Assembly: GCA_023213395.1 (NCBI GenBank)
Contig: CM041465.1
Span: 224,819,741 to 224,883,740, forward strand
Length of the DNA stretch: 64,000 nt
Origin: Cycas panzhihuaensis
Lineage: Eukaryota; Cycadophyta
Reading direction: 5' to 3'
Shown piece after piece: positions 10,946 to 21,753 of this stretch. The notes under the pieces are model-generated. The model ran no database searches. It saw nothing but the letters and a program-made list of their open reading frames with translations, and had not been told where the DNA came from. Every line of letters starts with the position of its first letter. Position 1 is the stretch's first letter. Both the position numbers and the translations under genes were made by a program.

Positions 10946-11101
10946 TTATGACTACATGGTTTTCGTAATGATGACATTATGATGTTATGTTAACTGTATG
11001 GGCAATTAAGTGATATGATCATGTTGATTGACCCTAACTAGACTATCGATAGTAGCCCCTTGACAAGTGTATTCTCCTAAGGGTAGTGAGAAAAGTCAAC
11101 A
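10946..11101 (+). repeat. truncated 5' LTR of gypsy A
   Basis: The last ~140 bp (from about 10960) match the end of the 3' LTR (about 27797-27937), including AATTAAGTGATATGATCATG and the CTAACTAGACTATCGATAG block. The first ~530 bp of the LTR are missing, and TTATGACTACATGG may be a scar or LTR remnant. It ends GTCAACA, as do the other family LTRs. Confidence 0.8.
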
Positions 11102-11102
11102 T

Positions 11103-11115
11103 TGGTCTTGTTGCC
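11103..11115 (+). promoter_or_regulatory. primer-binding site of gypsy A
   Basis: TGGTCTTGTTGCC starts one base after the LTR. The same place in gypsy B reads TGGTTCCGTTGCC. Both resemble the Asp-tRNA site TGGCGCCGTTGCC used by Tat/Athila-type gypsy elements, with changes at the third to sixth bases. Confidence 0.6.
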
Positions 11116-11244
11116 TATGTCAACTGAGGAGGGATTGGGCCAAGAGCTTTTCAACATGTGTATTATGTGCAAAGACCAAGGAGCCTTGGTAGTCGTCATG
11201 ATGGTGGGTTGTAACTAAGCCTTTGACAGCCAAGGGACCTTTCA

Positions 11245-13140
11245 ATGCCACCAAAGAGGCCTTTGAAGGTGGGAGAGCCACAAAAGAATACTTCATCTAA
11301 GGGATTAATAGAATCAAGCAAACAAAGGGCAATAAGATGGTCAAAGCAATCCAAATTAAGAAGGGCTAAGAGGTTAAGCCTAAACAAAAGTAATGAGACT
11401 AAGGGATTGTTCGTTGAGGAATTTGAGGCAAGTGCAGCCTAGACACCCCAAGAATTGGGAAGATACAGGGAACAAATGGTAATCACACCAGCCCCGATTA
11501 GATCTGATATCATTAGCATGGAGAAAGAAGCAGAAAACTTGGAACAAAGCAATATTTCATAAATTGAAAAAGAAATCCTACGAAAGGTGAAAGATACAAG
11601 TGTGAAAAATACCCCAAAGGACCTAAGTTATCACAAGGAGAAGGCAGAGGAAGGCCCCTCAGTATATTGGGAGAACAAATTAATAAGGGAATTGATTAAA
11701 GATTCATCGAAAAGGGGATTTGAGCAATCACATTTAATAGTGACACCATTAATAATCCGGCTACCGGGAGTGCTTGAACCCATTCATTTAAGAACTCCAT
11801 TTGAGAATCCCTTATTCGAAAGAGATAGTGCTAGGTGAAGCACACTAGGAACACCATTCACTGGAATTGAGGGGAGAGAGGATATATCCCCAAAAAGGTT
11901 AACTACATCCTCAAAGGAGGAGAATTCACAATCACTAGGAGGGACGCCAGTGAATTAACCAAGGATGGGTGATTCAAAAGAGTGGGAAGTTGATTTTCAA
12001 TGACACATCCGATGCAATAGAACATGTATATTTATTACAAAATTTGATTGATGTAAAAAAAAATTAAAGGATGAACAAGAGATTAAAGCGAGATTTGCAT
12101 GCACTTTGAGGGGAGCACCCTTGGCATGGTACAAAGAATTGGATAAAGCTGAAACATGGGGAAATGTGTAAAAATCATTTGAGGAGAGATTTCGGAAATT
12201 TCATACCAATGAGGCTATTGAAATTGTATTAAAAGAGATCAAGCAAAAACCTGGCAAATCAGTGTTAATCTACATTAGTTGTATGACAATGATTGCATCT
12301 AGCATGACAAATGAAACAATAACAGATCACAACATGAAAAACTATTTCTTTAGAGGGTTGAATGAAAAGCTAAGATCCATGATGCATACACATCCCCTAA
12401 AATCTTTCAAGAATGCTCAAGATCTAGCATTAGATTTTAAAGCGGAGATAGATGCCCAAATGAGAGGCCATGACCCATTGTCACTCAGACTCTAGGAAGA
12501 ACTAAGAGAGATCAAACAAAATTAGTGCAATCCTCACCTCTGTCAAGTGGAAAAAACTAAAGAATCAAAAGTGGAAACATTGAGGAAAGAAGTGGCACGG
12601 ATAAAATTGAAAAACAGGAAAGAAGATGAAGAAAGTAAAGAGAAGAAGAATAGAAAATTCAAGGTGGAGAAATGGTGCTATATTTATGAAGAGGATTCAC
12701 ATTCCACGAAAGAATTTGAACTAAACCCCAAGAATAATGCATTGAGAAAACAAGATAAGTGGTGTCACATTTGTGACATGGACAACCACAACACAAAGGA
12801 TTGTTATTTTAACCCTAGACGATAGAGTTGTAGAGGTCAAGGTAGACACAGAGGCAGAGGCATTGACTTGACCAGGCACTTGTGTACCGCGAGAAACGCA
12901 CCTGAAGCATCAAAGAATAAACCACCAATGGGAAGATGCCTAGTATGCCTTGAGTTTAGCCACTGGAAATATAATTGCCCAATAGTCAAGGCTCACACGC
13001 AAAATCCTTTTGTATGTAAGGAATGTGGACTAGGAGATCATAGAACTAAGGACTATAAGGGTAAAGCAAAGGTCACCAATCTAATGACCATAGTCCCTAA
13101 AACAAGTAACAATGTCAAATTACAAACCATAAGTAAATAG
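11245..13140 (+). pseudogene. gypsy A gag: capsid and four zinc knuckles
   Basis: The ATG at 11245 aligns with the gag start of gypsy B (56872, minus): MPPKRPxxxxEPQK, then a basic Arg/Lys/Ser stretch. An acidic linker follows. The capsid-like block at about 12060-12480 has ACTLRGAPLAWYKELDKAETWG, SFEERFRKF and HPLKSFKNAQDLALDF. A Lys/Glu-rich stretch then leads to four CCHC-type knuckles near 12676, 12763-12804 (intact), 12937-12978 (intact) and about 13015 (last Cys is Tyr). In-frame stops occur at several places, for example where the capsid reads GNV*KSFEE. Gag would build the particle; four knuckles are more than the usual one or two. Confidence 0.85.
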
Positions 13141-13439
13141 AAAGGGAAAGAAAAAGTAATAGATGACTATCCCAATCCAAAAGTGGAAATAGACCATTTT
13201 GAGTTAGCTAAAAAGACTTTGGAAGAAGCTGCTAAAAAAGAAGCATAGAATTCACTAACTATGGCAAAGTTGGGAACCAAATATGTATACAAAAGGAAGA
13301 ATAAACTTAAATAGAAGTAGCCCATAGTGCAAAAAACACAACCTTAGTCACAATTGGTTCAAGCAGAGTAGCTATTCAAAGGGCTACTAGCGGAAGACAT
13401 ACCCTATATCCTAGTTCTAATAGAAATGCGAAACAATTA

Positions 13440-13950
13440 CAATTGACGATACCTTTGAAGTGAGAGATTGGATAAAAGCAAGAGTGTTGCAATAGAAAGA
13501 AGTAGTGAGAAGTTTGAAGAAAATCCTACCTTCTTCCAACCTTGACTCATCAGTATCTATCATAGTCTTGGGAGAAGAATTCCATAACATAATTGTTGAC
13601 GATGGAGTTGTAGTTAATGTGTTACCTACCACCACATGGAAAAAATTAGGCAGCCCTAAACTAGAAATTGCCACATATTCCCTCAAGTTAGCAAACGAAT
13701 TATTGGTAAAACCAGTTGGAAAGCTGTTGAATGTAAATATAGATGTGGTTGGCATCATAGTATGAATTGATTTCACAATTGTAGAAACCATCAAGGGCAT
13801 GGTGCCCTATCCCACATTACTTGGCCACCCTTGGTTTTATAAAACAAAATGTTTATGAAGTTGGAAGGATGTAACTTTCACATTAACAGATGAAGGAAGT
13901 GAAGTGGTCCTTCCCATGCTCAAGAAACATTCAATTGAGATGATTCCAAA
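13440..13950 (+). pseudogene. gypsy A aspartic protease
   Basis: The block VSIIVLGEEFHNIIVDDGVVVNVLP (about 13550-13630) aligns with VTMSVLGETFPQVIVDGGAAVNVLP in gypsy B. It is the retropepsin active-site region in which the normal D-S/T-G is D-D-G here and D-G-G in B. TTWKKLGSPKLE, then KLANELLVKPVGKL and LGHPWFYKTKC follow, as in B. Two stops interrupt it. Protease would cut the polyprotein. Confidence 0.8.
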
Positions 13951-14237
13951 TGATACCTCTAGTATGATGATTGTCAATGATGAAACCTCATCAACATTCG
14001 AGGAAACTAATCTTTATCACGCAACTAAAGAACCTACAAGGCTAATCAACTCCTAGGAGTATGAGCCCAATTATTTTGGGGAGTTATATAGTTCCTTAGA
14101 TGACGAAGGAACTAAAAAGTTTGTAAATTGCTGGTTGCAAGAGCAATATGAGGTCAATCCTCCATCTTATCGATGCAACCTATTTTCTAAATGTATTGCT
14201 AATGACATTAATGAAAATTCTAATTCTTTTGAGTATG
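13951..14237 (+). other. gypsy A acidic linker after protease, left of the nested copia
   Basis: It reads in frame with the gypsy B linker at 53824-54219: an EYEPNYFGELYSSLDDEGTKKFVNCWLQ-like run against EEVYNSSDDEHGMRFVDYWLQ, followed by SYRCNLFSKC and NSFEYV. It is cut at FEYV by the copia insertion (TSD GTATG at 14233-14237). The rest lies at 21492-21750 and is rich in CCCTAA-like runs. Confidence 0.7.
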
Positions 14238-14791
14238 TGTTAAACCTTATGTTTACATGTTATGGTTATGTACTTTAATTTTTATGTAATATGTGTATTT
14301 TTGTACTTTAGGGGTGACTTATCACTTAAGTGATAAAGTGCATACCCACATTCTTTCTAGTGATACAACGTTGTCACTAAAGGGTCAAATGGACCCTCGT
14401 GCACTTTTGCTCACATGGGAGCCCAAAAGGACACATGTCCTACATGCAAGGCATGTATCTTGGATGTTTGACACTTGTCAAACATCCAAGGCCTTAGGTC
14501 TCTCATTTCACTCTATATAATGAGACCTCTTCTCATTGTCTCATAATAGAGTTGGAGCTGTATTGTTATGTTGTCAGTTTGCTAATCAAACTGTTTATTC
14601 TTTGGAGGTTGGACCAATTGCAACTCCACACATTGGGTATCATTTCTCTTGCTCCTTCATTTTATGCTTTGTTTCTTATGTTTTCTTTTACCTTGAGAGT
14701 ATTATATTTGTTAAGTATTTGTGCTCCTAGAACTAGAGTGATCCTACCTTCTAGATATTGGGACTGTGAGGCCATTAGGCCTCTTTTCACA
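14238..14791 (+). repeat. 5' LTR of copia alpha copy 2
   Basis: It runs TGTTAAACC to TTTTCACA. It carries the 18-bp palindrome TTATCACTTAAGTGATAA (14319-14336), the 15-bp-arm hairpin (14459-14490) and TATATAAT (14514-14521). Against the 3' LTR it has about 70 extra bases between two TGCTCCT copies. Confidence 0.95.
14514..14521 (+). promoter_or_regulatory. LTR TATA box (copia alpha copy 2)
   Basis: TATATAAT in the context CTCTATATAATGAGACC is conserved in all three alpha LTRs. It is the probable core promoter driving the genomic RNA. Confidence 0.65.
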
Positions 14792-14793
14792 TT

Positions 14794-14805
14794 TGGTATC
14801 AGAGC
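14794..14805 (+). promoter_or_regulatory. primer-binding site of copia alpha copy 2
   Basis: TGGTATCAGAGC is a perfect match to the usual initiator-methionine tRNA 3' end site, two bases after the 5' LTR. Confidence 0.92.
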
Positions 14806-16800
14806 AAGAGGAGACTAGTTCTCTGCATTACATTTGTTGCTGCTTAAGGAGATTCAAAGAAGGGCTTCAAACCCTTGGTGACGACCTTCGCCCTCCGAAG
14901 GCGATCCAAGGTTTGTTTGAGACCATTTTCTTGCAGGTTCAAGCTTACGGGCGACATTGAAAGGCTGGAGCACTCCATATTCAGATATGATTTTTTTTTT
15001 CAGATCACCTTCAAGGGTTTTAAGCAAGTTTACTCACGTTTTTTGTAATTTTTCTACTAAAATCTTCATTTTTTAGCTAATTTTTTTCTCACATTTGGGT
15101 GTTGAGCTATTCTCTAGCCATTTGAAGCTCTTAGACTGAATTTATTTGAAATTTGAGGACCCTTGCAGGCTGTGGATCAATTTCTGGGCATTTTTAGCTT
15201 TGAAACCCCACTCAAAAAGCATAAAAAATTACTGTTTTTCACTCTTTTTTGTCATATCAAGCTGGCTGTCCACATCTTGACCACGCATGCGGTAGCAGAC
15301 TTAAGGGAAGAGTTTTAGTGATTAATACGAGGGTTTAAAACCCCGAACAGCCGTACGACTCCAGTTTTCCTTTCTCAAGGACGTGTAACCAACCATAACT
15401 TCAATTACTTGTAGCTCTCTGCACACTTGACGAAAAGCCTTGAGATTTTAGAGGGAGTTGGATACCACTTGGGCACCCCTCCTCCTGAATTGTCAGCATA
15501 AACAAAGGTCTCTACACATTGTTCTCATCATTTGCGTGTCCACGGGAGCCGCCCAAGTCACGTTGCCATGAACGACCTTTTTTTTTATTTTGAAAAATTC
15601 AAATCAAACTTTTGATTTTTGAACCTTATGTTATACTTTAAGAATATTTCTCTGAATATTGTTGGCTGGATATTAAAATTTCTGGGTTTAAGTCCTCAAT
15701 CAAGGCTCCCTGCGTGGTGTTCTTGCTACTCAAATTTGCAAAAAAAAATTTGAATTTCAGCCTTTGGTTTTAGCTCTTTAAGTTTTTTAACACTTAATTA
15801 ATGTTGCATAAGTGTTAATTGACTTAAGTGAAGTGATTTTAAGTGTTTGCAGATTGTAAAAAGTGATATTTATCACTATTTTCGAACACCTTTTTAAGGC
15901 ACCTTGCATGGTGACCTATTGCCCTTAGTCTCAAAAATGGTGCAAAAAAATACGTTGTACTTAATAAAATCACTTCCTTTTTATCGTTGGGACTATTTTA
16001 AAGTCCCAACACTTGGTGCTTGGTGTCCTATTTTGCAAGTGGTCCTCTTACCTGCACTTTTGAGTATTAAAAGGAACCCACTTGTATCTTCATCACAAAG
16101 TTTTGCCTTTCTTCATTAAGTACTTAAGCACATTTTCAAAGTACTTCTTTGCAAAACTCAGTGTAATCAAGCATCTGTTTTTTACTTGGATCAACATAAG
16201 CACTACACTTCATTAAGTGCTCATTGCAATAACACTTCAAGTGTTCATATTGATGTACTAAATTGCTTCTCTTTGAAGCCACTTTCATTGTAAAGCTTAA
16301 TCAAGCATTCTTATAAGGACATCATCCAAGTAAATAAATCTAAGTCCACTTTAAAAACTTCTAAAACGTGACTTAAAATCTTGTTGGAGAGGCCCGAAAA
16401 AGGTTCAAACCTTGTCTCTGAAATAACCTTAAGCTTGGTGCATTCCCTAGGGGACCAACGGACCGTACGGTCAGTGCATGACAATTAAGGTTGCTTGAGG
16501 GAAAGGAGGTTCGAAAAGGGTGTTATTGGGGCTGTGAATCCCAGGAAAGGCATGGTACGTCCATGCAGATCAACCCTACCTGCCTTGTCCTAGATTTAAC
16601 TTGGCCAACTGTTGGATCTCCTCTATAAAATCAAAGTTGGACCAACTCCATAGCCTAGTCCTCCACCCCTCATCATTCCATTCAGTTGTTGGATCTTCTA
16701 GTAAGATCAGGACTGTTGGATTCGTTAGAAGGTGGAACTTAAGCAACGAAAGCTTTGAGTTTCCAAGTTATCTGCTAGCTTCAAGTTTTAGAACTGAAAC
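14806..16800 (+). other. 2-kb untranslated leader of copia alpha
   Basis: About 2.0 kb separates the primer site from the gag ATG, which is long for a copia element. No ORF with a recognisable domain was seen. The last 120 bases match the start of the window (positions 1-133), so the leader end is conserved in the family. It should hold dimerisation and packaging signals, but none can be named from sequence alone. Confidence 0.6.
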
Positions 16801-17649
16801 ATGGCTGCTATCAACATGCTAAATGCATGCACCATTCGATTAACAGGTCAAGATAACTATCAAGAATGGAAAAGAATCACTCAGAATTTGCTGATCATGA
16901 ATGAATTTTGAAGTTATGTTTCTGGAAGACTATCTCAACCTGTACCTATTATCAATGGCAATGTAACTGTGCAACCTGATGATGCTTTAGTTGCTGCTTG
17001 GGAAGCCAAACATGAAATCACTTTGGCATTCCTTCATATGATTGTTGATGTACATGTGGATCAAAACATTTCTTGTGCTAAAACTTCTAAAGAAGCTTGG
17101 GACATTTTGTCCTCATTGTATGAAAGGCGAGATGAAGCTCGCATTTTAATGGTTAAAGTCAAATTGTATTCTGTAAAGTTTGTCAAGCCAATGTCGGCTT
17201 TTCTTTCCTCAATTAAGGAGGTATGTAATGAGTTGAATATACTAGGTAGTTCAGCAACAAGAGATGAATTGATCACATCTATCACCAAAGCTTTGCCAAA
17301 GGACTACAATGGCTTCATATCATCTACTACAAGAGATGGTTCTCTCAAAAGAATGACATTCAATGAATTTGAAAGTCTATTGCTTCAAGAAGAACAAATC
17401 TACACCAAAGATAATGAAGAGGAACCATCCACATCAGGTGCATTCACGGCCAACTCAAAGGCCAAGCAGAACCCCAAACCTGCACTCTCAAAGCAGTTTG
17501 GGAACATGAACATTGGGTCTTCAAGGACCAATGCTGTATGTCATTATTGTGGCAAACATGGCCACATAGCACCTGATTGTCGAAAGAAGCAAGCAGATCT
17601 ACGTCAACAGCAGCAACAACCACGTCAACCAAATCAGCGACAGCAGTGA
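16801..17649 (+). pseudogene. copia alpha copy 2 gag
   Basis: The ATG at 16801 opens MAAINMLNACTIRLTGQDNY, the usual copia gag N-terminus. One in-frame TGA (16909-16911) is the only break before the end at 17649, 283 codons in all. The UBN2-like core is clear (SKEAWDILSSLYERRDEAR). A Gln-rich tail follows an intact CX2CX4HX4C knuckle at 17539-17580 (CHYCGKHGHIAPDC). The pol frame (+2 relative to the window) takes over after the Gln-rich run, so the gag-pol join is shifted here; whether that is a programmed shift or decay is unclear. Confidence 0.92.
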
Positions 17650-19258
17650 CGTCGACAATACCAACAAAGATTCCGGCGAAACCAAAGAAGAAGAAGAAGA
17701 CAAAGAGCCTCGACCAAATCGAGGTGCCTATCGAGGAGGTCAAAGAGGAAGGGGGGCTTTTAGAGGTGGTAATGAATGCCATTTTAATCAGTTTGCAGAT
17801 GAAGACAAACTGTTTTGTGCATATCAAACATCCAAGGTTAATGAAACTTGGATTATTGATTCTGGAGCTTCACAACACATGACTGGAAGTGAAGAGCTCC
17901 TCACCGACATCAAGGAAGGTAAAGGTCAATCAATGACCTTTGGGAACAATCAATCTGTTAAGATTTCAGGAATAGGCACCATAACTCCATTTCATTTTTC
18001 ATCAAATCCTTCCTTCTCATTTCCCGATGGCAATGCCTACTTCATACCTTCAATGGACAAGAACTTACTATCTGTTAGCAAGTTGGACAGGCAACAGATG
18101 AGTGTCTTGTTCAGAAATGGGAAATGTATAATCAATGACAAAGATGACCAAGTAGTAGCTATTGGATATGAGGATCAAGGCCTCTACAAATTGGATGCAA
18201 ATAATATAACACTTGATTCTGCTTACTCTAGTTTAATTGTCACTCCATACTTGTCCAAGATGCAACTTTGGCATCAACGTCTAGGCCATTTGAGCTTAGA
18301 CAATTTGAGGCAGATGATCAACAAGAATATGGTACATGGGCTTCCAAAGATCTATGGCACAAAATGTCTTTGTGAAGCATGCATTATGGGGACTCAGCAT
18401 CGCTTGCCTTTCCCTAAAGGCAAAGCATGGCGTGCATCACATCCTTTGCGGTGATACACTCAGTTGTGTGGACCTATGTCCACCGCATCTTTTGGAGGAG
18501 CTTTGTATTACATCTCCTTCATTGATGACTTTTCGCACAAAGTCTGGGTCTACTTCATCAAACACAAATCTGAAGCATTTTCCAAGTTCAAAGAATTCAA
18601 GCTTGAAGTGGAAAATGAGTATGGCCACCCAATCAAAACATTAAGGACAGACAATGGAGGTGAATTTACATCAAATGAATTCACCCAATACTGCAAGGAT
18701 AATGGCATTCGGAGACAACTGACTATTCCTCACACTCCTCAACAAAATATAGCCTCTGAACGAATGAACAAAACTTTGGCTAATAAAGCCAAAGCAATGA
18801 TGCATGCACAAGGACTCACTCGAGCTTACTGGGCAGAAGCATTTCACACAGCTGCCTATGTGGCCCATCGCAGTCCAACTACAGCAGTCACCAATATGAC
18901 ACCCGAGGAGGCATGGTCTAGCAAAAAGCCTACTGTCAGCCATTTGAGGAGTTTTGGGTGCACTGCTTATATGCACATTCCCGATCAGCAAAGGAAGAAA
19001 TTAGACAAGCATAGTCTAAAATGCATCTTTGTAGGATATGCCATTCATAGCAAAGCCTACAAGTTGTATGATCCCATAGGGAAGAAAATGCATCTCTCAA
19101 GAGATGTCATCTTTGCTGAAGAAGATCATAAGGAGTTGCAAACAACATCCATGCAACCTCCCATTGACAAAGGCAAGAAGATTGTTGACGCCTTCCTTCC
19201 CTCTCAATCTTCTACACCATGTACATCATACACTTCTTTGGACCGTCTACATCAATGA
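17650..19258 (+). pseudogene. copia alpha copy 2 protease and integrase
   Basis: The protease site WIIDSGASQHMTGS has its Asp at 17858-17860. The GAG-pre-integrase zinc region (LWHQRLGHLSLDN, CEACIMGTQHR) leads to the integrase core. A TGA at 18452-18454 lies in frame just before LCGPMSTASFGG, close to where the first catalytic Asp normally stands; that Asp is not present (QLCGP instead of HSDLCGP). The second Asp is in LRTDNGGEFTSNEF and the Glu in ASERMNKTLANKAKAMM. The frame then runs open to 19258 and ends in a shift. Confidence 0.92.
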
Positions 19259-20970
19259 ATTTGCTCCACTTGATCCAAGCACATCTTACATTGATCAACC
19301 ACTTAGACCAGAAGATCTTGAGGTTCAAGTTACTTCGATTCAAAAGTTACCAAAATGGTACACACAAAGCGATTCGGGACGGCCACATCATTGAAGGAAG
19401 CGTCCATCAAAATATCGACAACAGACCAATTATGCACTTATGGCTAAAGTGCTTTGTGTTGATGAGCCTTCCACTTTTGAGGAGGCTTCTAAAAATGAAA
19501 ATTGGAAGGCTTCCATGGATGAAGAAATCCATTCTATTGAAAAGAATGGTACTTGGGATTTGGTTGAATTGCCTAAACACAAACAGGCAATCAGTTGTAA
19601 ATGGGTCTACAAGACCAAATTCCGTTCTGATGGTTCACTTAAAAGGCAGAAGGCTCGCCTTGTGGCAAAAGGATTCAAACAAAAAGAAGGCATAGACTAT
19701 GAGGAAACTTTTGTACCAATGGCAAATATGAACACCATCAGACTCATCTTGGCCTTAGTTGCTCAATGCAAATGGTCAGTCTATCAGATGGACGTGAAGA
19801 GTGCCTTTCTTAATGGCGATCTTCGGGAGGAGGTATATTTGGAGCAACCTCTCGGTTATAAAGTACAAGGCAAGGAGCATTTTGTATATCGCCTAAAAAA
19901 GACGTTATATGGCTTGAAACAGGCTCCAAGAGCATGGTACTCAAAGATCGATGATTACTTCTTGAGACATGGGTTTCATCGATCTACTTTAGATCCTAAT
20001 CTGTATATAAAACATGAAAAGAACCATGTCATTTTTGTTGCCTTGTATGTAGATGACTTAGTGATCATTGGCAGTGACACTAAGATGATACACATTCTCC
20101 AAGATGACTTGAATAGAAGTTTCGAGATGACAGATCTTGGACTCCTCCATTACATTTTAGGCTTTGAGATATGGCAACAGCCAGGCTAGATCTTCATCTC
20201 CCAAGCAATATACTCTTGGGACATTTTGCAGCGGTTCAGGATGCACGACTGCAAACTAGTGCCTACACTAATGGAGAATGGATCTAAGCTTACTCTCAAT
20301 GAGGAAGCTGCACCTGCAGATCCCACACTTTATCGGCAATTGATTGGGAGCCTCATTTATCTCACCAACACTCGACCGGACATTTCATTTGCAGTTGGGA
20401 TTTGTTCACGATACATGTCTCAACCCAATCAGATACATTAGAATGCAGCCAAACACATACTAAAATAGATTAAAGGCACATTGCAGCATGGCCTTGAGTA
20501 TGCGCATAATGAGAACTTCACTCTGGAAGGGTTCTCAGATTCTGATTGGGCAGGTTGCTAAGATAGCAGGAGATCAACCTCGGGATACTGTTTTTCCCTT
20601 GGTTTAGCAGTTGTTTCGTGGAGTTGCAAGAAGCAACGCAATGTTACCTTGTCCTCCACCGAAGCAGAGTACAAAGCTGCAATCAGCGCAGCTTGTGAAG
20701 CTATCTGGCTACGACAGATTCTTGGGGAACTTGGACTTAAGCAAACTCACCCCACCAGGATATATTGTGACAATCAAAGTGTACTCAAGTTAGCCAAGAA
20801 TCCAGTTTTTCATGCACGGACAAAACACATCGAGGTTCATCATCACTTCATCAGAGAGCATGTGCAGAATGGTGAGATCAACCTCTAGTACAGACTTACA
20901 GAGGAGCAGACAGCAGATATCTTTACCAAGCCTCTTGGTAGAGAAAAGTTTATAAAATTCAGAGATGGTC
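19104..20970 (+). pseudogene. copia alpha copy 2 reverse transcriptase and RNase H
   Basis: From about 19260 the coding frame moves by one. RT runs open from 19440 to 20189 with CKWVYKTKF, YQMDVKSAFLNGDL, LYGLKQAPRAWYSK and the catalytic YVDD (about 20046-20057). A TAG at 20187-20189 is in frame and the reading continues (20226-20441). RNase H follows (FSDSDWAG region near 20540, CSKKQRNVTLSSTEAEYKA, CDNQSVLKLAKNPVFHARTK). Further single stops lie near 20439-20441 and 20886-20888. The purine tract and 3' LTR follow. Confidence 0.92.
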
Positions 20971-21008
20971 TTGGTGTTCGACTTAACATTGTAAACAATA
21001 AGTGGGGG

Positions 21009-21491
21009 TGTTAAACCTTATGTTTACATGTTAAGGTTATGTACTTTAATTTTTATGTAATATGTGTATTTTTGTACTTTAGGGGTGACTTATCACTTAA
21101 GTGATAAAGTGCACACCCACATTCTTTCTAGTGACACAACGTTGTCACTAAAGGGTCAAATGGACCCTCATGCACTTTTGCTCACATGAGAGCCCAAAAG
21201 GACACATGTCCTACATGCAAGGCATGTATCTTGGATGTTTGACACTTGTCAAACATCCAAGGCCTTAGGTCTCTCCTTTCACTCTATATAATGAGACCTC
21301 TTCTCATTGTCTCATAATAGAGGTGGAGTCAGTATTGTTATCTTTGTCGGTTGCTAATCAAACTGTTTATTCTTTGGAGGTTGGACCAATTCCAACTCCA
21401 CACATTGGGTATCATTTCTCTTGCTTCTAGAACTAGAGTGATCCTAGCTTCTAGATCTTGGGACTGTGAGGCCACTAGGCCTCTTTTCACA
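21009..21491 (+). repeat. 3' LTR of copia alpha copy 2
   Basis: It runs TGTTAAACC to TTTTCACA and is nearly identical to the 5' LTR, apart from a ~70-bp deletion and scattered substitutions. It holds the palindrome at 21090-21107, the hairpin at 21230-21261 and the TATA box at 21285-21292. Confidence 0.95.
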
Positions 21492-21753
21492 GTATGTTGG
21501 TGAATGTAGTGATATGACAATAGATAGAGTAGAGAATGAATGAATGATGTAGTTAGTGTTAACATGATTCAAACCCAAACCCTAGACCATAACCCCTACC
21601 CCAACCCCAACCCTAAACCTAGCCTAAACCTAATCCCTTACCTTTTCTTGACCCTAGTCTTCCTTCTACCTCCAGTGCGGGTTCTAAGGTAGATTACCCT
21701 TTTCAACCCATCCTGAGGAGGGAAACTATAATCCTTCCTCATCTTCTGTTGAG

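Larger units (their letters stand above)
14238..21491 (+). mobile_element. complete Ty1/copia family alpha copy 2, TSD GTATG, nested in gypsy A
   Basis: 7254 bp, with LTRs of 554 bp (14238-14791) and 483 bp (21009-21491). The 5-bp duplication GTATG at 14233-14237 and 21492-21496 is perfect. The primer site TGGTATCAGAGC follows the 5' LTR by two bases. A 2-kb leader, gag, protease, integrase, RT and RNase H follow, then the purine tract AATAAGTGGGGG. Only a few in-frame stops and one or two frameshifts break the coding region, so this is the best-preserved alpha copy. Confidence 0.97.

Noticed and set aside
21567-21640. CCCTAAA-like runs resembling interstitial telomere repeat
   Set aside because: The units are irregular (CCCTAGA, CCCTACC, CCCCAAC) and lie in the gypsy A linker, with a related phrase in gypsy B. 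It is low-complexity element DNA, not a telomere tract.
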